Positions 1-8,792 of a stretch of 64,000 nt of DNA are shown here, in pieces. The stretch spans positions 1,922,001-1,986,000 of the forward strand of contig NZ_CP009630.1 in NCBI RefSeq assembly GCF_000959445.1, given 5' to 3'. A program made the translations under genes and the position numbers. This DNA is from Burkholderia vietnamiensis LMG 10929 (lineage in GTDB: Bacteria > Pseudomonadota > Gammaproteobacteria > Burkholderiales > Burkholderiaceae). The notes under the pieces were generated by a model. That model worked only from the letters and a program-made list of their open reading frames with translations. It ran no database searches and was not told where the DNA came from. How positions within the stretch are numbered: position 1 is the stretch's first letter; each line of letters begins with the position of its first letter.

Positions 1-312
1 CAGGTCGAGGCCCTGCTGCGAGCCGGTCGTGACGAGCAGCTCGGCCGGCGTGCAGGCCACGTTGCGGCGCGCCATCAATGCGATCAGCTGCTGCTTCAGT
101 TCGGCGAGGCCGTCGGTCGGGCCGTATTGCAGGCAGCGGACCGGCTGCGCGTATGCACGCTCGGCGGCCGCGTTCAGGCCGTCGACGTCGAACAGCTCGC
201 TGGCCGGGTAGCCGCCCGCGAACGAGATCATTCCCGGCTCGGACAGGTATTTGAACAGCTCGCGGATCGGCGAACCGGCGGGATTCTGGAAGGAAGGCGT
301 GAACGCGTACAT
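1..312 (-). CDS. PLP-dependent aminotransferase, N-terminal part (runs off left edge)
   Basis: The visible 104 residues start MYAFTPSFQNPAGSPIRE and include ISFAGGYPASELF, LQYGPTDGLAELKQ and LLVTTGSQQGLDL. This is the fold-type I class I/II aminotransferase pattern seen in 2-aminoadipate or valine-pyruvate type enzymes and in MocR effector domains. The SQQGLDL stretch packs against the cofactor in the family; the catalytic lysine lies outside the window. The ATG at 310-312 has only a weak ribosome-binding site, but no better in-frame start was seen. The gene points away from the polyyne genes and is separated from them by about 380 bases, so I treat it as an independent gene. The substrate cannot be told from this fragment. 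Confidence 0.8.
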   Translation of the reverse strand, partial: MYAFTPSFQNPAGSPIRELFKYLSEPGMISFAGGYPASELFDVDGLNAAAERAYAQPVRCLQYGPTDGLAELKQQLIALMARRNVACTPAELLVTTGSQQGLDL

Positions 313-692
313 GTCGTCGTGAGCTGGATGGCGGCGACGGCCGGGATAGCCGCCGGGGCCGCGCGCCGCGGCGCGCCTGGCGCACGCTGCGCACGCCGCG
401 GGGAATTCGAGCCACGATTGTCGACAGTCATTAACGCTGCGGCAAACGATATCTACGCACTAGGTCTTGCGGTTTGGTCATCAATTGGCGCGCGGGGAAC
501 GCGCGCCTTGCGGCGTTGCGAAGCAAGGCCCGGCCGCTCTGACGGACGTGTGCGGCCGGCCGTCGGGCAAGCTGCCACCGGCGACGCCACGGCCGGCCGG
601 GCCACGGCGCGAGCTCGCCGCATCGTCAGCGGTACGCACCACGACGCAGCATCGGCAAGGCGCGCCGTGCCCCGGCCGCCGGCAAGCGTGCG
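313..692. other. intergenic region between aminotransferase and polyyne cluster
   Basis: I see no convincing gene in these 380 bases; the open frames here are arginine- and alanine-rich shadows. A hairpin with an 8-base stem (GGCGCGCG/CGCGCGCC, loop GGGAA) lies at 487-507 and could end the minus-strand polyyne transcript, but no T-run follows it. The right end should also carry the aminotransferase promoter. Confidence 0.5.
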
Positions 693-881
693 CTATCCGT
701 GCGGCGGCGCTATGCCGTCGCGGACATAGCAGGCAATCGCCTCGAGCATGCCGAGGTCGAGGTCCTGCACGCGGTCGGCCCCGAAATGGGCCAACCATTT
801 GCGCGCAAGCTCGGCATGCGCCGTCGTATGCCCGGTCGCGGCAAGGGCACTCAGGTCTTCCAGTGCTGAACGCTCGTCCAT
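693..881 (-). CDS. 62-residue hypothetical protein at the end of the polyyne operon
   Basis: This is a small acidic, helical protein with no signal peptide or membrane segment. Motifs visible are LEDLSALAATGHTTAHAELARKWLAHF and DLGMLEAIACYVRDGIAPP, here described by their ends only. A clear Shine-Dalgarno (GGAGAAG) precedes the ATG at 879-881. It lies 60 bases after the thiolase stop on the same strand and is probably the last gene of the same transcript. I do not recognise the family. The good ribosome-binding site and the orientation favour a real gene. Confidence 0.55.
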   Translation of the reverse strand: MDERSALEDLSALAATGHTTAHAELARKWLAHFGADRVQDLDLGMLEAIACYVRDGIAPPHG

Positions 882-941
882 GTCTTCTCCGTGATCCTGA
901 TGGTGCGGACGCGGCCGGCCGTCGTCGCGGCCGGGCTGCCG

Positions 942-2126
942 TCAGACGGCTTCGAGCGCGAGAGCGATGCCCTGCCCGCCGCCGATGCACAAGGTCACGA
1001 TGCCGCGCTTGATGCCGTCGCGGCGCATCGAATGCGCGAGCCGGGTGGTCAGGACGGCACCGGTCGCGCCGATCGCGTGACCGTGCGCGATCGCGCCGCC
1101 TTCGACGTTGATCCGCTCTTCGTCGATGCCGAGCTCGCGCGCGACCGCGATCGGCACGGCGGCAAAGGCCTCGTTGATCTCGAACCGCTCCACGTCGTTC
1201 ATCGACCACCCGGCACGCGCGAGCGCCATCTTCACTGCCGGCACCGGCCCGAGTCCGAACAGGCCCGGCTCGACCGCCCCCACGCCGTACGAGACGAGCG
1301 TGGCGATCGGCTCGATGCCGCGCGTCTCGGCATAACGCCGCTCGGCCACGATCATCGCCGCCGCACCGCTGTTCAGGCCGGGCGCATTGCCGGCGGTGAT
1401 GGTGCCGTCAGCGCGAAATGCGGGCTTCAGCCTCGCAAGCGACTCGAAGTTCGTGTCCGGGCGCGGCTGCTCGTCGCGCTCGAATCGGACGGTCTGCTTG
1501 CGCCCCGCGACCTCGACCGCCACCAGTTCGGCGTCGAATGCCCCACGCGCCTGCGCGTCGGCGAAGCGCCGTTGCGAACGTTCCGCCCAGCGGTCCTGCT
1601 GCTCGCGCGTGATCCCCTTCATCGCGACGAGGTCTTCCGTGTGCCATCCCGAATGCAGGTTGGAGAACGCATCGACGAGGCCATCCACGAGCATGCTGTC
1701 GGCGATCTCGGCATTGCCCATCCGATAGCCCCAACGGCCGCCGCCGAGCAGATACGGCGCGCCGTCCATGTTCTCCATTCCGCCTGCCGCCGCAACCTCG
1801 CCGAAGCCGAGCCAGATGTCCTGCGCCGCATTCGCGATGGCCTGCGCACCGGAGCCGCACACGCGATTGACCGTCAGCGCGGGCACGGTCACGGGAATGC
1901 CGCCCGCGACGGCCGCCTGACGCGCGGGATTCATCTTGTTGCCGGCCTGCACGACGTTGCCCATCACGACCGACGCCAGCTCCGCCGGATCGATCTCGCT
2001 GCGACGCACCGCTTCGCGCAACGCGGCCGCGCCGAGCGCCGTCGCCGTAACGTCCTTCAACGTGCCGCCGAACGCGCCGATTGGCGTCCGGACGGGACTG
2101 CAGATCACTACCTGTCGAGCAACCAT
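942..2126 (-). CDS. thiolase (acetyl-CoA C-acyltransferase family)
   Basis: This 394-residue protein has the full thiolase signature: the nucleophilic cysteine in [11 protein letters not shown] (C90), the [14 protein letters not shown] histidine motif and the C-terminal [13 protein letters not shown] motif. Thiolases make or cleave 3-ketoacyl-CoA. In this setting it may adjust chain length of the fatty acid precursor or recycle degraded chains; that is inference. The start at ATG 2124-2126 ([10 protein letters not shown]) follows GGAG with about 8 bases spacing; longer in-frame extensions upstream are not protein-like. It is co-directional with the polyyne genes but separated from the rubredoxin by 167 bases holding a strong hairpin, so it may be expressed at a different level. 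Confidence 0.9.
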   Translation of the reverse strand: MVARQVVICSPVRTPIGAFGGTLKDVTATALGAAALREAVRRSEIDPAELASVVMGNVVQAGNKMNPARQAAVAGGIPVTVPALTVNRVCGSGAQAIANAAQDIWLGFGEVAAAGGMENMDGAPYLLGGGRWGYRMGNAEIADSMLVDGLVDAFSNLHSGWHTEDLVAMKGITREQQDRWAERSQRRFADAQARGAFDAELVAVEVAGRKQTVRFERDEQPRPDTNFESLARLKPAFRADGTITAGNAPGLNSGAAAMIVAERRYAETRGIEPIATLVSYGVGAVEPGLFGLGPVPAVKMALARAGWSMNDVERFEINEAFAAVPIAVARELGIDEERINVEGGAIAHGHAIGATGAVLTTRLAHSMRRDGIKRGIVTLCIGGGQGIALALEAV

Positions 2127-2263
2127 TTCAACACTCCATTCAAAGCCCGCTTCATGCGGGACGGATGCCGCCGCAACTCGACGCGGCGCTTGCGGGAAAG
2201 GAACGCATGCATTCGCATGCCCGGCACGTTCGTAAAGCGCTCTCGTGTGCCGACGCACGCACC

Positions 2264-2290
2264 GATGGCGGGGCGACGCGCCCCGCCATC
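2264..2290 (-). terminator. strong hairpin just after rubredoxin stop
   Basis: A perfect 12-base stem (GATGGCGGGGCG/CGCCCCGCCATC) with a 3-base loop starts 3 bases after the rubredoxin stop codon. No T-run follows on the minus strand, so it may be a weak terminator or an mRNA-stabilising or processing structure between the core polyyne genes and the thiolase. Confidence 0.55.
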
Positions 2291-2293
2291 GCG

Positions 2294-2479
2294 TCAGATC
2301 GAGACCATTTCGAAATCCTCCTTGCCGACGCCGCACTCGGGACACTTCCATTTGGCCGGAATGTCTTCCCAGCGCGTGCCCGGTGCAATGCCGTCTTCCG
2401 GCGCACCGTGCCGTTCCGAATAAATCCAGCCGCACACCAGACACATCAGCGTGCGCATCTCTACCGCCGTCGTGCTCAT
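2294..2479 (-). CDS. rubredoxin
   Basis: This 61-residue protein has the two CxxC iron-binding knuckles of rubredoxin (LMCLVCGWIY near residues 13-16 and KCPECGVGKEDF near 46-49) and the conserved DGIAPGTRWEDIP segment between them. Rubredoxins pass single electrons to non-haem diiron enzymes such as membrane desaturases, so this is the likely electron donor for the four desaturases of the cluster. Its ATG overlaps the stop of the hydrolase gene (ATGA), a sign of translational coupling. A rubredoxin at this place is a constant feature of known bacterial polyyne clusters. Confidence 0.93.
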   Translation of the reverse strand: MSTTAVEMRTLMCLVCGWIYSERHGAPEDGIAPGTRWEDIPAKWKCPECGVGKEDFEMVSI

Positions 2480-3399
2480 CTCGCCATCTCTCCCAGGTTC
2501 GACGTCTGTCGCGTCACGAATTCGCGCACCTGCTCGCGCACCCTCGCATCCGACAGGATGCGGCCGTGCCCCGCGCCCGGCGCCGGCCACAGCGTCGCGT
2601 CCGGCAGCCCGGCCACGACGCGCTGCGCCTCGCAGTACGGCACCACCGAATCGGCCGGGTCGTGCACCACCAATACCGGGACGTCGAGCGACGCGCCGCG
2701 CGCGAGCAGATCCCAGTGACTGACCGGCACGCCGTTGCGCAGCTGCAGCTCCGCATAGATGCGCTCGACCACCGGGCGCGGAAATGCCATGTCGCGGCTG
2801 GCCCAGCGCTCCAGCACCTCGGTCAGCCCGCTGGTCGGGGCGATCAGCACGAGGCAGCGCAACGACGCGCGGCGCGAGCGCTCGGCCAGCGCCGAGACGG
2901 CCGCGATCGAGCCGAGCGAATGCGCGATCACCACCTGCGCGCCTTCGATCGCATCCAGCACCGCACCCGTCGCGCGGGTGAACTGCGTCATCGTCGTATG
3001 CTTGCCCGGCGAACGGCCATGCGCGGGCGCGTCGAACGCGGCCACCGAGAAGCCGAGCGACTGCATCGGCTTCACGAAGCTCAGCATGCTGCTGCTGTCG
3101 GTGCCCCAGCCATGCACGAGCAGCACGCGCGATGCGCCGCCCTCCCAGTGATAGGCGCGGTCGATGTCCGCGTTGCCGTCGATGGACGCCTCCTTCGCAC
3201 CGAGCGGCACGCGGTCGCTGACGGGCAGCCCGTAGCCGCGCGTGAAGCCGAACGTGTCGGCCGCCCGGCGCCCCGCGGCGTGCGGCGCGAAGGTCGTCAG
3301 CACGCGCAGCGCGCGACGGCCGAGCCGAACGCGCCACGACGGCTTCCGGGCCTTGCGCCGCGCGAGCGGCGAGACGTCGGTAGGGTTCGCTGCCGCCAT
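2476..3399 (-). CDS. alpha/beta hydrolase, polyyne thioesterase type
   Basis: The 307-residue protein has an alpha/beta-hydrolase fold: oxyanion region LLVHGWGTDSSS, nucleophile elbow AHSLGS (serine), acid VHDPADSVVP (aspartate) and a late histidine in APGAGHGRI. In polyyne clusters the equivalent hydrolase is thought to release the finished acyl chain from the carrier protein. It could also take part in lactone formation; that is inference. The start ATG overlaps the desaturase stop by one base (TGATG) and its own stop overlaps the rubredoxin start, so three genes are tightly coupled. The first 60 residues are a basic extension before the fold proper. Confidence 0.88.
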   Translation of the reverse strand: MAAANPTDVSPLARRKARKPSWRVRLGRRALRVLTTFAPHAAGRRAADTFGFTRGYGLPVSDRVPLGAKEASIDGNADIDRAYHWEGGASRVLLVHGWGTDSSSMLSFVKPMQSLGFSVAAFDAPAHGRSPGKHTTMTQFTRATGAVLDAIEGAQVVIAHSLGSIAAVSALAERSRRASLRCLVLIAPTSGLTEVLERWASRDMAFPRPVVERIYAELQLRNGVPVSHWDLLARGASLDVPVLVVHDPADSVVPYCEAQRVVAGLPDATLWPAPGAGHGRILSDARVREQVREFVTRQTSNLGEMAR

Positions 3400-4496
3400 C
3401 ACCGGCCCTCCGCCGCCGCACGCGCGCCGACCGGCACGGCCTCCCGGGACAGGCTGCGGTAGTAACCCGACTCGGTGTCGTAGAAATGGCAGTGACCGAT
3501 CACGTGCCACAGATCGCCGAAGGAGAAATCCTTTTCGCGGATCATTCCCGGAAACGCCTGCTTGAGCGCCGCCTGCGCCTTCGGCAGGTTGTAGAACGGC
3601 ACGATCGGTGCGACGTGGTGCGCCGTATGCACCGAGATGTTGTGCGTCATGAAGTGCAGCCACTTCGGATACCGGTAGTCGGTCGTCACCAGCAGGCGGC
3701 TGGCGTTCGGCGTCCAGTGCTGCGACGGCAGGAACGGGATCTCGTCCGACGTGTGATGCATCAGCGTCGTGGCGCTGAACCACGCATGAATCATCAACCA
3801 GGGCACGACGAAGTACAGGAACAGGCCGGTGATGCCGGTGAAGTAGATGAGCGCCGGGAAATAGAGCGCGGACGCGAACAGGACGAACGCGATCGAGCGT
3901 TTCACGTCGCGCCGCATCTCGCGCTTCGGATAGAAGCCCGGACGGAAGCCCGATTCCTTCCAGTAGCTCACCGTGCCGGCCCAGAACAGCCACTTGCGGG
4001 TGCCGGCGTACTCGAGCCGCTTCAACAGCGGCATGCGATCGTAAAGCGGCGCGGGAATCGGCCGCCAGTCGGTATCGAGCTCGAGGTTGTTGGTATTCGC
4101 GTGGTGCAGGTTGTGCGTGTGGCGCCACGCGTGAAACGGATACAGCAGCGGCAGAAGCGACAGGTGCCCGATCGCCAGGTTGAACCATCGGACGCGCGAA
4201 AACGAGTTGTGCCCGCAATCGTGCGCGATGCAATGCAGCCCCCAGCCGCCCAGGCCGGCCAGCAGCCACAGCGGAACGTAGAACAGCCAGTGCGGCGCGT
4301 AAGCGATGCCGACGAGCGCGCCGATATACGCCGCATAGCTCACCACGAAACCGAGAATGCCGCGCCATACGCGCGGCTCGTAGAGGGATTTCGGAATCGC
4401 ATCGGTCAGCCGCACGCCCTCGAGCGACTTCGACTTCTGCATGAATTCGTCGAAACGCGCCGGCGGCGCGCTGGGGACCGTGTAGGTTTTCGCCAT
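3399..4496 (-). CDS. membrane fatty acid desaturase (core polyyne enzyme, third)
   Basis: This 365-residue integral membrane protein carries the three histidine boxes of the membrane fatty acid desaturase/hydroxylase family: HDCGH (92-96), HAWRHTHNLHH (122-132) and a late HTAHH. Hydrophobic segments lie around residues 45-90 and 190-230. The HDCGH type resembles delta-12 desaturases and acetylenases, so it may convert an alkene to an alkyne on an ACP-bound chain. It follows the ACP gene by 13 bases and has GGGAG before its ATG. The gene order ACP-desaturase-hydrolase-rubredoxin matches caryoynencin-type clusters. Confidence 0.92.
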   Translation of the reverse strand: MAKTYTVPSAPPARFDEFMQKSKSLEGVRLTDAIPKSLYEPRVWRGILGFVVSYAAYIGALVGIAYAPHWLFYVPLWLLAGLGGWGLHCIAHDCGHNSFSRVRWFNLAIGHLSLLPLLYPFHAWRHTHNLHHANTNNLELDTDWRPIPAPLYDRMPLLKRLEYAGTRKWLFWAGTVSYWKESGFRPGFYPKREMRRDVKRSIAFVLFASALYFPALIYFTGITGLFLYFVVPWLMIHAWFSATTLMHHTSDEIPFLPSQHWTPNASRLLVTTDYRYPKWLHFMTHNISVHTAHHVAPIVPFYNLPKAQAALKQAFPGMIREKDFSFGDLWHVIGHCHFYDTESGYYRSLSREAVPVGARAAAEGR

Positions 4497-4509
4497 GTCG
4501 ATCTCCCGC

Positions 4510-4830
4510 TTACGCCGCTTGCAGACCGAGCTCGGTCGACAGGTGGCGCGCCAGCTCGTCGATGCTGTTGTGTTCGAACAGCAGCGCCGGGGACAGCCGC
4601 TGCTCGACCACCTTCTCCAGATCGCCCGACACCTGCACGGCGACGATCGAATCGAGCCCGTACTCGTCGAAGCGCTTGGCGGGATCGATCGCGGCGCGCT
4701 CGAGCTTCAGCTGCTTGGCGAGCCGGTCGATCAACCAGTTGCGGATCGACGCTTCGGTGAGCGGCCCGACATCGGCGGCCACCGCCTTCTTGCGGCCGAA
4801 CAGGCCGCCCAGGATTCCAGCTTGAGACAT
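4510..4830 (-). CDS. acyl carrier protein for polyyne assembly
   Basis: The 106-residue protein is a phosphopantetheine carrier: YGLDSIVAVQ holds the attachment serine (S61) in the DS(L/I) motif, followed by helix II and III segments. A basic N-terminal extension (about 25 residues, with GRKK) precedes the carrier fold and is longer than in housekeeping AcpP. It should receive a fatty acyl chain from the neighbouring fatty acyl-AMP ligase and present it to the desaturases. It lies between the second and third core desaturase genes, and GGAAGG precedes the ATG. Confidence 0.92.
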   Translation of the reverse strand: MSQAGILGGLFGRKKAVAADVGPLTEASIRNWLIDRLAKQLKLERAAIDPAKRFDEYGLDSIVAVQVSGDLEKVVEQRLSPALLFEHNSIDELARHLSTELGLQAA

Positions 4831-4885
4831 GATGATTAATCCTTCCGTACGAGGGAGATGAACTGAATGACGACGGCAACTAGCT

Positions 4886-5869
4886 TCAATACGGCTGCTT
4901 GGCGAGCTTGCGGATCGCCGCCGGCGTCGGCTGACGCAGGTCGCGCACGATGCCGACCTTGCCGAGCGTCCACAGCACCCAGGCGCTCAGATCCGGCTCG
5001 TACCACTTCACCGAATGGCGGTATGACGCGGGGAATGCGTGGTGGTTGTTCTGCAGGCCTTCGCCGAACGTGAATACGGCGACCGTCCAGTTGTTCGCGC
5101 TGTTGTCCCCGGTCTTGAACGGCCGGCCGCCGAACATGTGGCACACGGACCCCACGCACCACGCGGCCTGGTTGGCCACGAAGATGCGCGCCAATCCGCC
5201 GAACAGCAGGCCGTTCCATGCGCCGAGCCACGAGCCGGCGACGGCGCCGCCGATCGCGGCCGGCAGCACGAGGCCGAGCACGATCCACCAGGCGTAGGTG
5301 CGGTGATAGAAGAACAGGCGGCGATCGCGCAGCACGTCGGGCGCGAAGAAGGTCCAGCCCGAGACGTCGGGGGCCAGCATCCACGGCATGTGCGCATACC
5401 AGAGGCCGCGCAGCTTCGCGAACAGGCCCTTGCCGGCCAGATTCGGCGAATGCGGATCGCCTTGCTGATCGCTGTACAGGTGATGTCGGCGGTGCGTCGT
5501 CACCCAGAACATGATCGGTCCTTGCGCGGCCATCGACCCGCAGATCAGCAGCAGCCCTTCGAACCACTTCGACGTGCGGAACGTCTTGTGCGCGAGATAC
5601 CGATGGAAGCCCATCGTGATCCCGCCCATGTGCAGAAAATAGAACACCGCGAACAGCACGAGATCGGTGGCGGCGAACTCGCCCAGCACGAGCTGGCGTA
5701 CCGCCAGCGCGAAGCCGGCCAGCGGCACCAGCATCACGGCCAGGGCGGTCAGGCGTTTGACGCGCGCCCCGCTGCCCAGCAGCGGCGAAACACCGGGGAT
5801 CTGCCCGTCGGCGGCCGACAGCCCGCCTGCGGCAGTCACGCCGGGTGCAACCTGAATCGACGAATTCAT
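4886..5869 (-). CDS. membrane acyl desaturase (core polyyne enzyme, second)
   Basis: The 327-residue membrane protein has histidine boxes of the stearoyl-CoA desaturase-like group: HRYLAH (89-94), HRRHH in TTHRRHHLYS and NNHHAFP near the C terminus. Four hydrophobic spans are visible (about 42-62, 66-86, 185-205 and 208-228). Members act on acyl-CoA or acyl-ACP with electrons from a rubredoxin or ferredoxin. A GGAGATT ribosome site precedes ATG 5867-5869. It is a clear paralogue of the next gene upstream, with the same box pattern and length, suggesting a tandem duplication that set up successive desaturation steps. Confidence 0.92.
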   Translation of the reverse strand: MNSSIQVAPGVTAAGGLSAADGQIPGVSPLLGSGARVKRLTALAVMLVPLAGFALAVRQLVLGEFAATDLVLFAVFYFLHMGGITMGFHRYLAHKTFRTSKWFEGLLLICGSMAAQGPIMFWVTTHRRHHLYSDQQGDPHSPNLAGKGLFAKLRGLWYAHMPWMLAPDVSGWTFFAPDVLRDRRLFFYHRTYAWWIVLGLVLPAAIGGAVAGSWLGAWNGLLFGGLARIFVANQAAWCVGSVCHMFGGRPFKTGDNSANNWTVAVFTFGEGLQNNHHAFPASYRHSVKWYEPDLSAWVLWTLGKVGIVRDLRQPTPAAIRKLAKQPY

Positions 5870-5894
5870 AGGAATCTCCAGACGCTAAACAGGA

Positions 5895-6854
5895 TTACGG
5901 CGAAATTGAAGGAGCCGTCGCGCGGCGCTTGGGCGCATAGCGCACCTCCGTGACGAGCCCCAGCGCGTCGAGCAGGCGGATGACCCAGGCGGAAGGATCG
6001 AGCTGCCAGAACGCGTGATCGTTGTTGGCGAAGGCCGGCTGTGCGTGATGGTTGTTGTGCCACGCGCCGCCCACCGAGACGATCGCGAGCAGGCCCAGAT
6101 TGCGGCTGTGGTCGCGCGTCGCGTGCGGGCGGGTGCCGATGGTGTGGCACAGCGAATTGACGGCCCAGGTCGACTGATCGAGCAGGAAGATCCGTGCGAG
6201 CCCGCCCCACAGGAAACCGCCGACGGCGCCGGTCAAGGCCTGCCCGGCCGGCGCGAGCAACGCGCCCGCCAGCGCGGGCAGCGCAAGGCCGAGCAGCACC
6301 CACCACCCATAGCGCAGATTGAGATTGACGATCAGGCGGTCGCGCAGCAGGTCCGCGGCATACGCGCTCCAGTTCTCGCGGCGCACGCTGAACAGCCAGC
6401 CCACGTGACCGTGCCAAAGGCCCGCGAGCCGGCTCGGTTGGCCGTGGCGGTTCGCGCGCGGCAGCGGCGAATGAGGATCGCCGTCCTGATCGGTGAACGC
6501 GTGGTGCATGCGGTGCGTCGCGGCCCAGAACAGGATCGGCCCCTGGGCGGCCATGCTGCCGAATACGCCGAGCATCACGGTGACGATCGGCCGTCCCTTG
6601 AACGCACGGTGTGAGAAGTAACGGTGCATGCCGGTTTCGACGCCGATCGCGGTCGAGAAATACATCACCGCGAGCAGGATGAAGTCGGTGGCGCGCACGC
6701 CGTATGTCCACGTGTAGGCAATCGCGAGCACGAAACCGAGCGCGGGAACGCCGACGGTCAGATAAGCGAGCCGGCGCGCGCGCGAGTCGGTGTCGGCGTC
6801 GGCCGCACCGGCGGCCGCGGGTGTTCGCGACGACGAGAGATCTGCTTCAGCCAT
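5895..6854 (-). CDS. membrane acyl desaturase (core polyyne enzyme, first)
   Basis: The 319-residue membrane protein has HRYFSH (77-82), HRMHH and HNNHHAQP boxes, the same arrangement as its downstream neighbour 25 bases away. Conserved phrases shared with it include SMAAQGPI(L/M)FW before box two and GGLARIF before the last third. The pair probably carries out successive double-bond to triple-bond conversions on the ACP-bound chain; the exact positions cannot be read from sequence. The start follows CGGAG with good spacing. Confidence 0.92.
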   Translation of the reverse strand: MAEADLSSSRTPAAAGAADADTDSRARRLAYLTVGVPALGFVLAIAYTWTYGVRATDFILLAVMYFSTAIGVETGMHRYFSHRAFKGRPIVTVMLGVFGSMAAQGPILFWAATHRMHHAFTDQDGDPHSPLPRANRHGQPSRLAGLWHGHVGWLFSVRRENWSAYAADLLRDRLIVNLNLRYGWWVLLGLALPALAGALLAPAGQALTGAVGGFLWGGLARIFLLDQSTWAVNSLCHTIGTRPHATRDHSRNLGLLAIVSVGGAWHNNHHAQPAFANNDHAFWQLDPSAWVIRLLDALGLVTEVRYAPKRRATAPSISP

Positions 6855-6914
6855 GACTGGCTCCGAAGAAAGACAGCGACAATGGAAATCGGGAATGCGG
6901 CAGCGGCGAACGGC

Positions 6915-8711
6915 TCAGGCGCGGGCCTCGAGCGTGCTCAGGCTGCCTTGCTGAAACGCCTGCTTGCACGCTTGCCTGCGCACCTTGCCGCTGGTCGTGA
7001 GCGGAATCGCGCCCATCGGCCCCAGGTGCACGACCGCCGGCGCCACGCCGTGATCGCGCGTGACCGCCAGCGTGATCGCCGCCCGCACCTCGCCCATTTG
7101 CTCGGGGCTCAGACGGCGCGAGCGCTTGAGCTCCGCAACGATGACGAGCGACTCCCGCGGGCCGCCGTCGATCGAAAACGCCACCACGCCGTTGGTTCGG
7201 ATCGCATCGTGCGCGGCCTGCACCGATCCTTCGATGTCGGTCGGATAGAGGTTGCGCCCGGCGACGATCACGACGTCCTTGATCCGGCCCGTGACGAACA
7301 GCTCGCCGTGGTTCAGAAAGCCGAGATCGCCGGTGCGGAGGTAGCGCGCCGAATCGGCGTCGCCGCGTTCGTCGCAGACCGCCGCCGCGAACACGTCGTC
7401 GCTGTCCGCGCGGCCGAGATAGCCGGCAGCGACGTTCGGACCGCTGAACCAGATTTCGCCGATGCTGCGCTCCGGCAGCGCGCGCTTCGTCGCAGGATCG
7501 ACGATCAGCAGCCGATGGCCGGCCGCCACGGGCCCGCAGCCCACCAGCGTCGTGCGCCCGAGCAGGTCGGATTGCGCGTCGTACGGCACGCACTGGCCGC
7601 GGGCGAGCGCCTCCTTGTCGACGTCGATCAGCGTGATCGGCGAACGGCCGGGCTTGCCGGACACGTAGAGCGTCGCCTCCGCCATTCCGTAGCACGGCAC
7701 CACGGCGCGGCGCTCGAAGCCATGCCGGCCGAAGCGCGCGGCGAAGCGCTCGAGCGTCGCGTGGCTCACCGGCTCCGCGCCGCAGAACACGTGCTGCAGC
7801 GAGCCGAGATCGAGCGTGGCGGCTTCTTCGTCGCTGATGTGGTCGACGCATAGGTCGAACGCGAAATTCGGCGCGACGCTGGTGGTCACGCGGTAGTCGC
7901 TGATCGCCTTGAGCCAGCGATACGGACGCTGAACGAAATGCTGCGGCGACAGGATCACGAGCGGAAAGCCGCTGAACACCGCGAGCAGCAGCGCGCCCAT
8001 CAGGCCCATGTCGTGATACGGCGGCAGCCACGTGCAGCCGACGCGCTCCGGATCGGCGCCGAGCCGCTCGGCGATCACCGCGCAGTTGCTGACGAGATTC
8101 CGGTGCGTGACGACGACGCCCTTCGGCTCGCCCGTCGATCCCGACGTGTACTGCAGCAGCGCCGGCCGCTCCAGATCGAGGCCCTGCTCCAGCACGCGCC
8201 CGAAGTCGTGCGCCGATGCGTCGATGGCGTCGAAAGCATGCTCGTCGATCGTCAGCAACGCCGGCGCGACGCGCGCGCCGTCGTGCAGCCGGTCGAGCTC
8301 CTGTTGCAGCGAGCGATGCTGCTTGCCGGCGATCACCACGTCGGGACGGGCGTCGCGGCAGATCGACGCGAAACGCGCCACGGCGCGGGAGCCGGCCGGC
8401 GGAAACGAAGGCACCGCGGTGGCGCCCGCCAGCAGGATTCCGAACAGCGCCGCGACGTAACCGAGACCGGGTTCCAGCACCAGCAATACGCGGCGTTCGT
8501 GCAGCGCGTGCTGCACGAGCAGATCGCGCACGTGGGCCGCAGCGGCGGCGAACTGGCCGTAGGACCAGCTCGCGACGTCGTCCTCGCCGTCGCGCAGAAA
8601 ATGGAACGCGACACGCTCCGGCGTGTGCTCGGCACGCTCGCGAAGCACATGGAGCAGCGACGAGGTCGTGCGCTCCGCCAGCAGAGCGGAGGGAGGAATG
8701 CTACCGGCCAT
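6915..8711 (-). CDS. fatty acyl-AMP ligase (polyyne chain loading)
   Basis: The protein (598 residues from this start) is an ANL-superfamily adenylating enzyme of the FAAL type. The P-loop motif LLQYTSGSTGEPKG is at 185-198, a GMAEATLYVSG segment lies in the middle, and the catalytic hinge TGDLGFLNHGELFVTGR lies in the C-terminal third. It would activate a free fatty acid as acyl-AMP and load it on the cluster ACP. The start chosen is the second of two adjacent ATGs, 7 bases after GAGGG; ATG 8712-8714 and a TTG at 8751-8753 are alternatives. The gene heads the conserved polyyne core block. Confidence 0.92.
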   Translation of the reverse strand: MAGSIPPSALLAERTTSSLLHVLRERAEHTPERVAFHFLRDGEDDVASWSYGQFAAAAAHVRDLLVQHALHERRVLLVLEPGLGYVAALFGILLAGATAVPSFPPAGSRAVARFASICRDARPDVVIAGKQHRSLQQELDRLHDGARVAPALLTIDEHAFDAIDASAHDFGRVLEQGLDLERPALLQYTSGSTGEPKGVVVTHRNLVSNCAVIAERLGADPERVGCTWLPPYHDMGLMGALLLAVFSGFPLVILSPQHFVQRPYRWLKAISDYRVTTSVAPNFAFDLCVDHISDEEAATLDLGSLQHVFCGAEPVSHATLERFAARFGRHGFERRAVVPCYGMAEATLYVSGKPGRSPITLIDVDKEALARGQCVPYDAQSDLLGRTTLVGCGPVAAGHRLLIVDPATKRALPERSIGEIWFSGPNVAAGYLGRADSDDVFAAAVCDERGDADSARYLRTGDLGFLNHGELFVTGRIKDVVIVAGRNLYPTDIEGSVQAAHDAIRTNGVVAFSIDGGPRESLVIVAELKRSRRLSPEQMGEVRAAITLAVTRDHGVAPAVVHLGPMGAIPLTTSGKVRRQACKQAFQQGSLSTLEARA

Positions 8712-8792
8712 CATGAGACCCTCGGATAATCGGTTTCGTATTGTTTCGATCAAATCGTCATGCCCGGCGCCGGGCCGAACGCGGCGCCGCCC

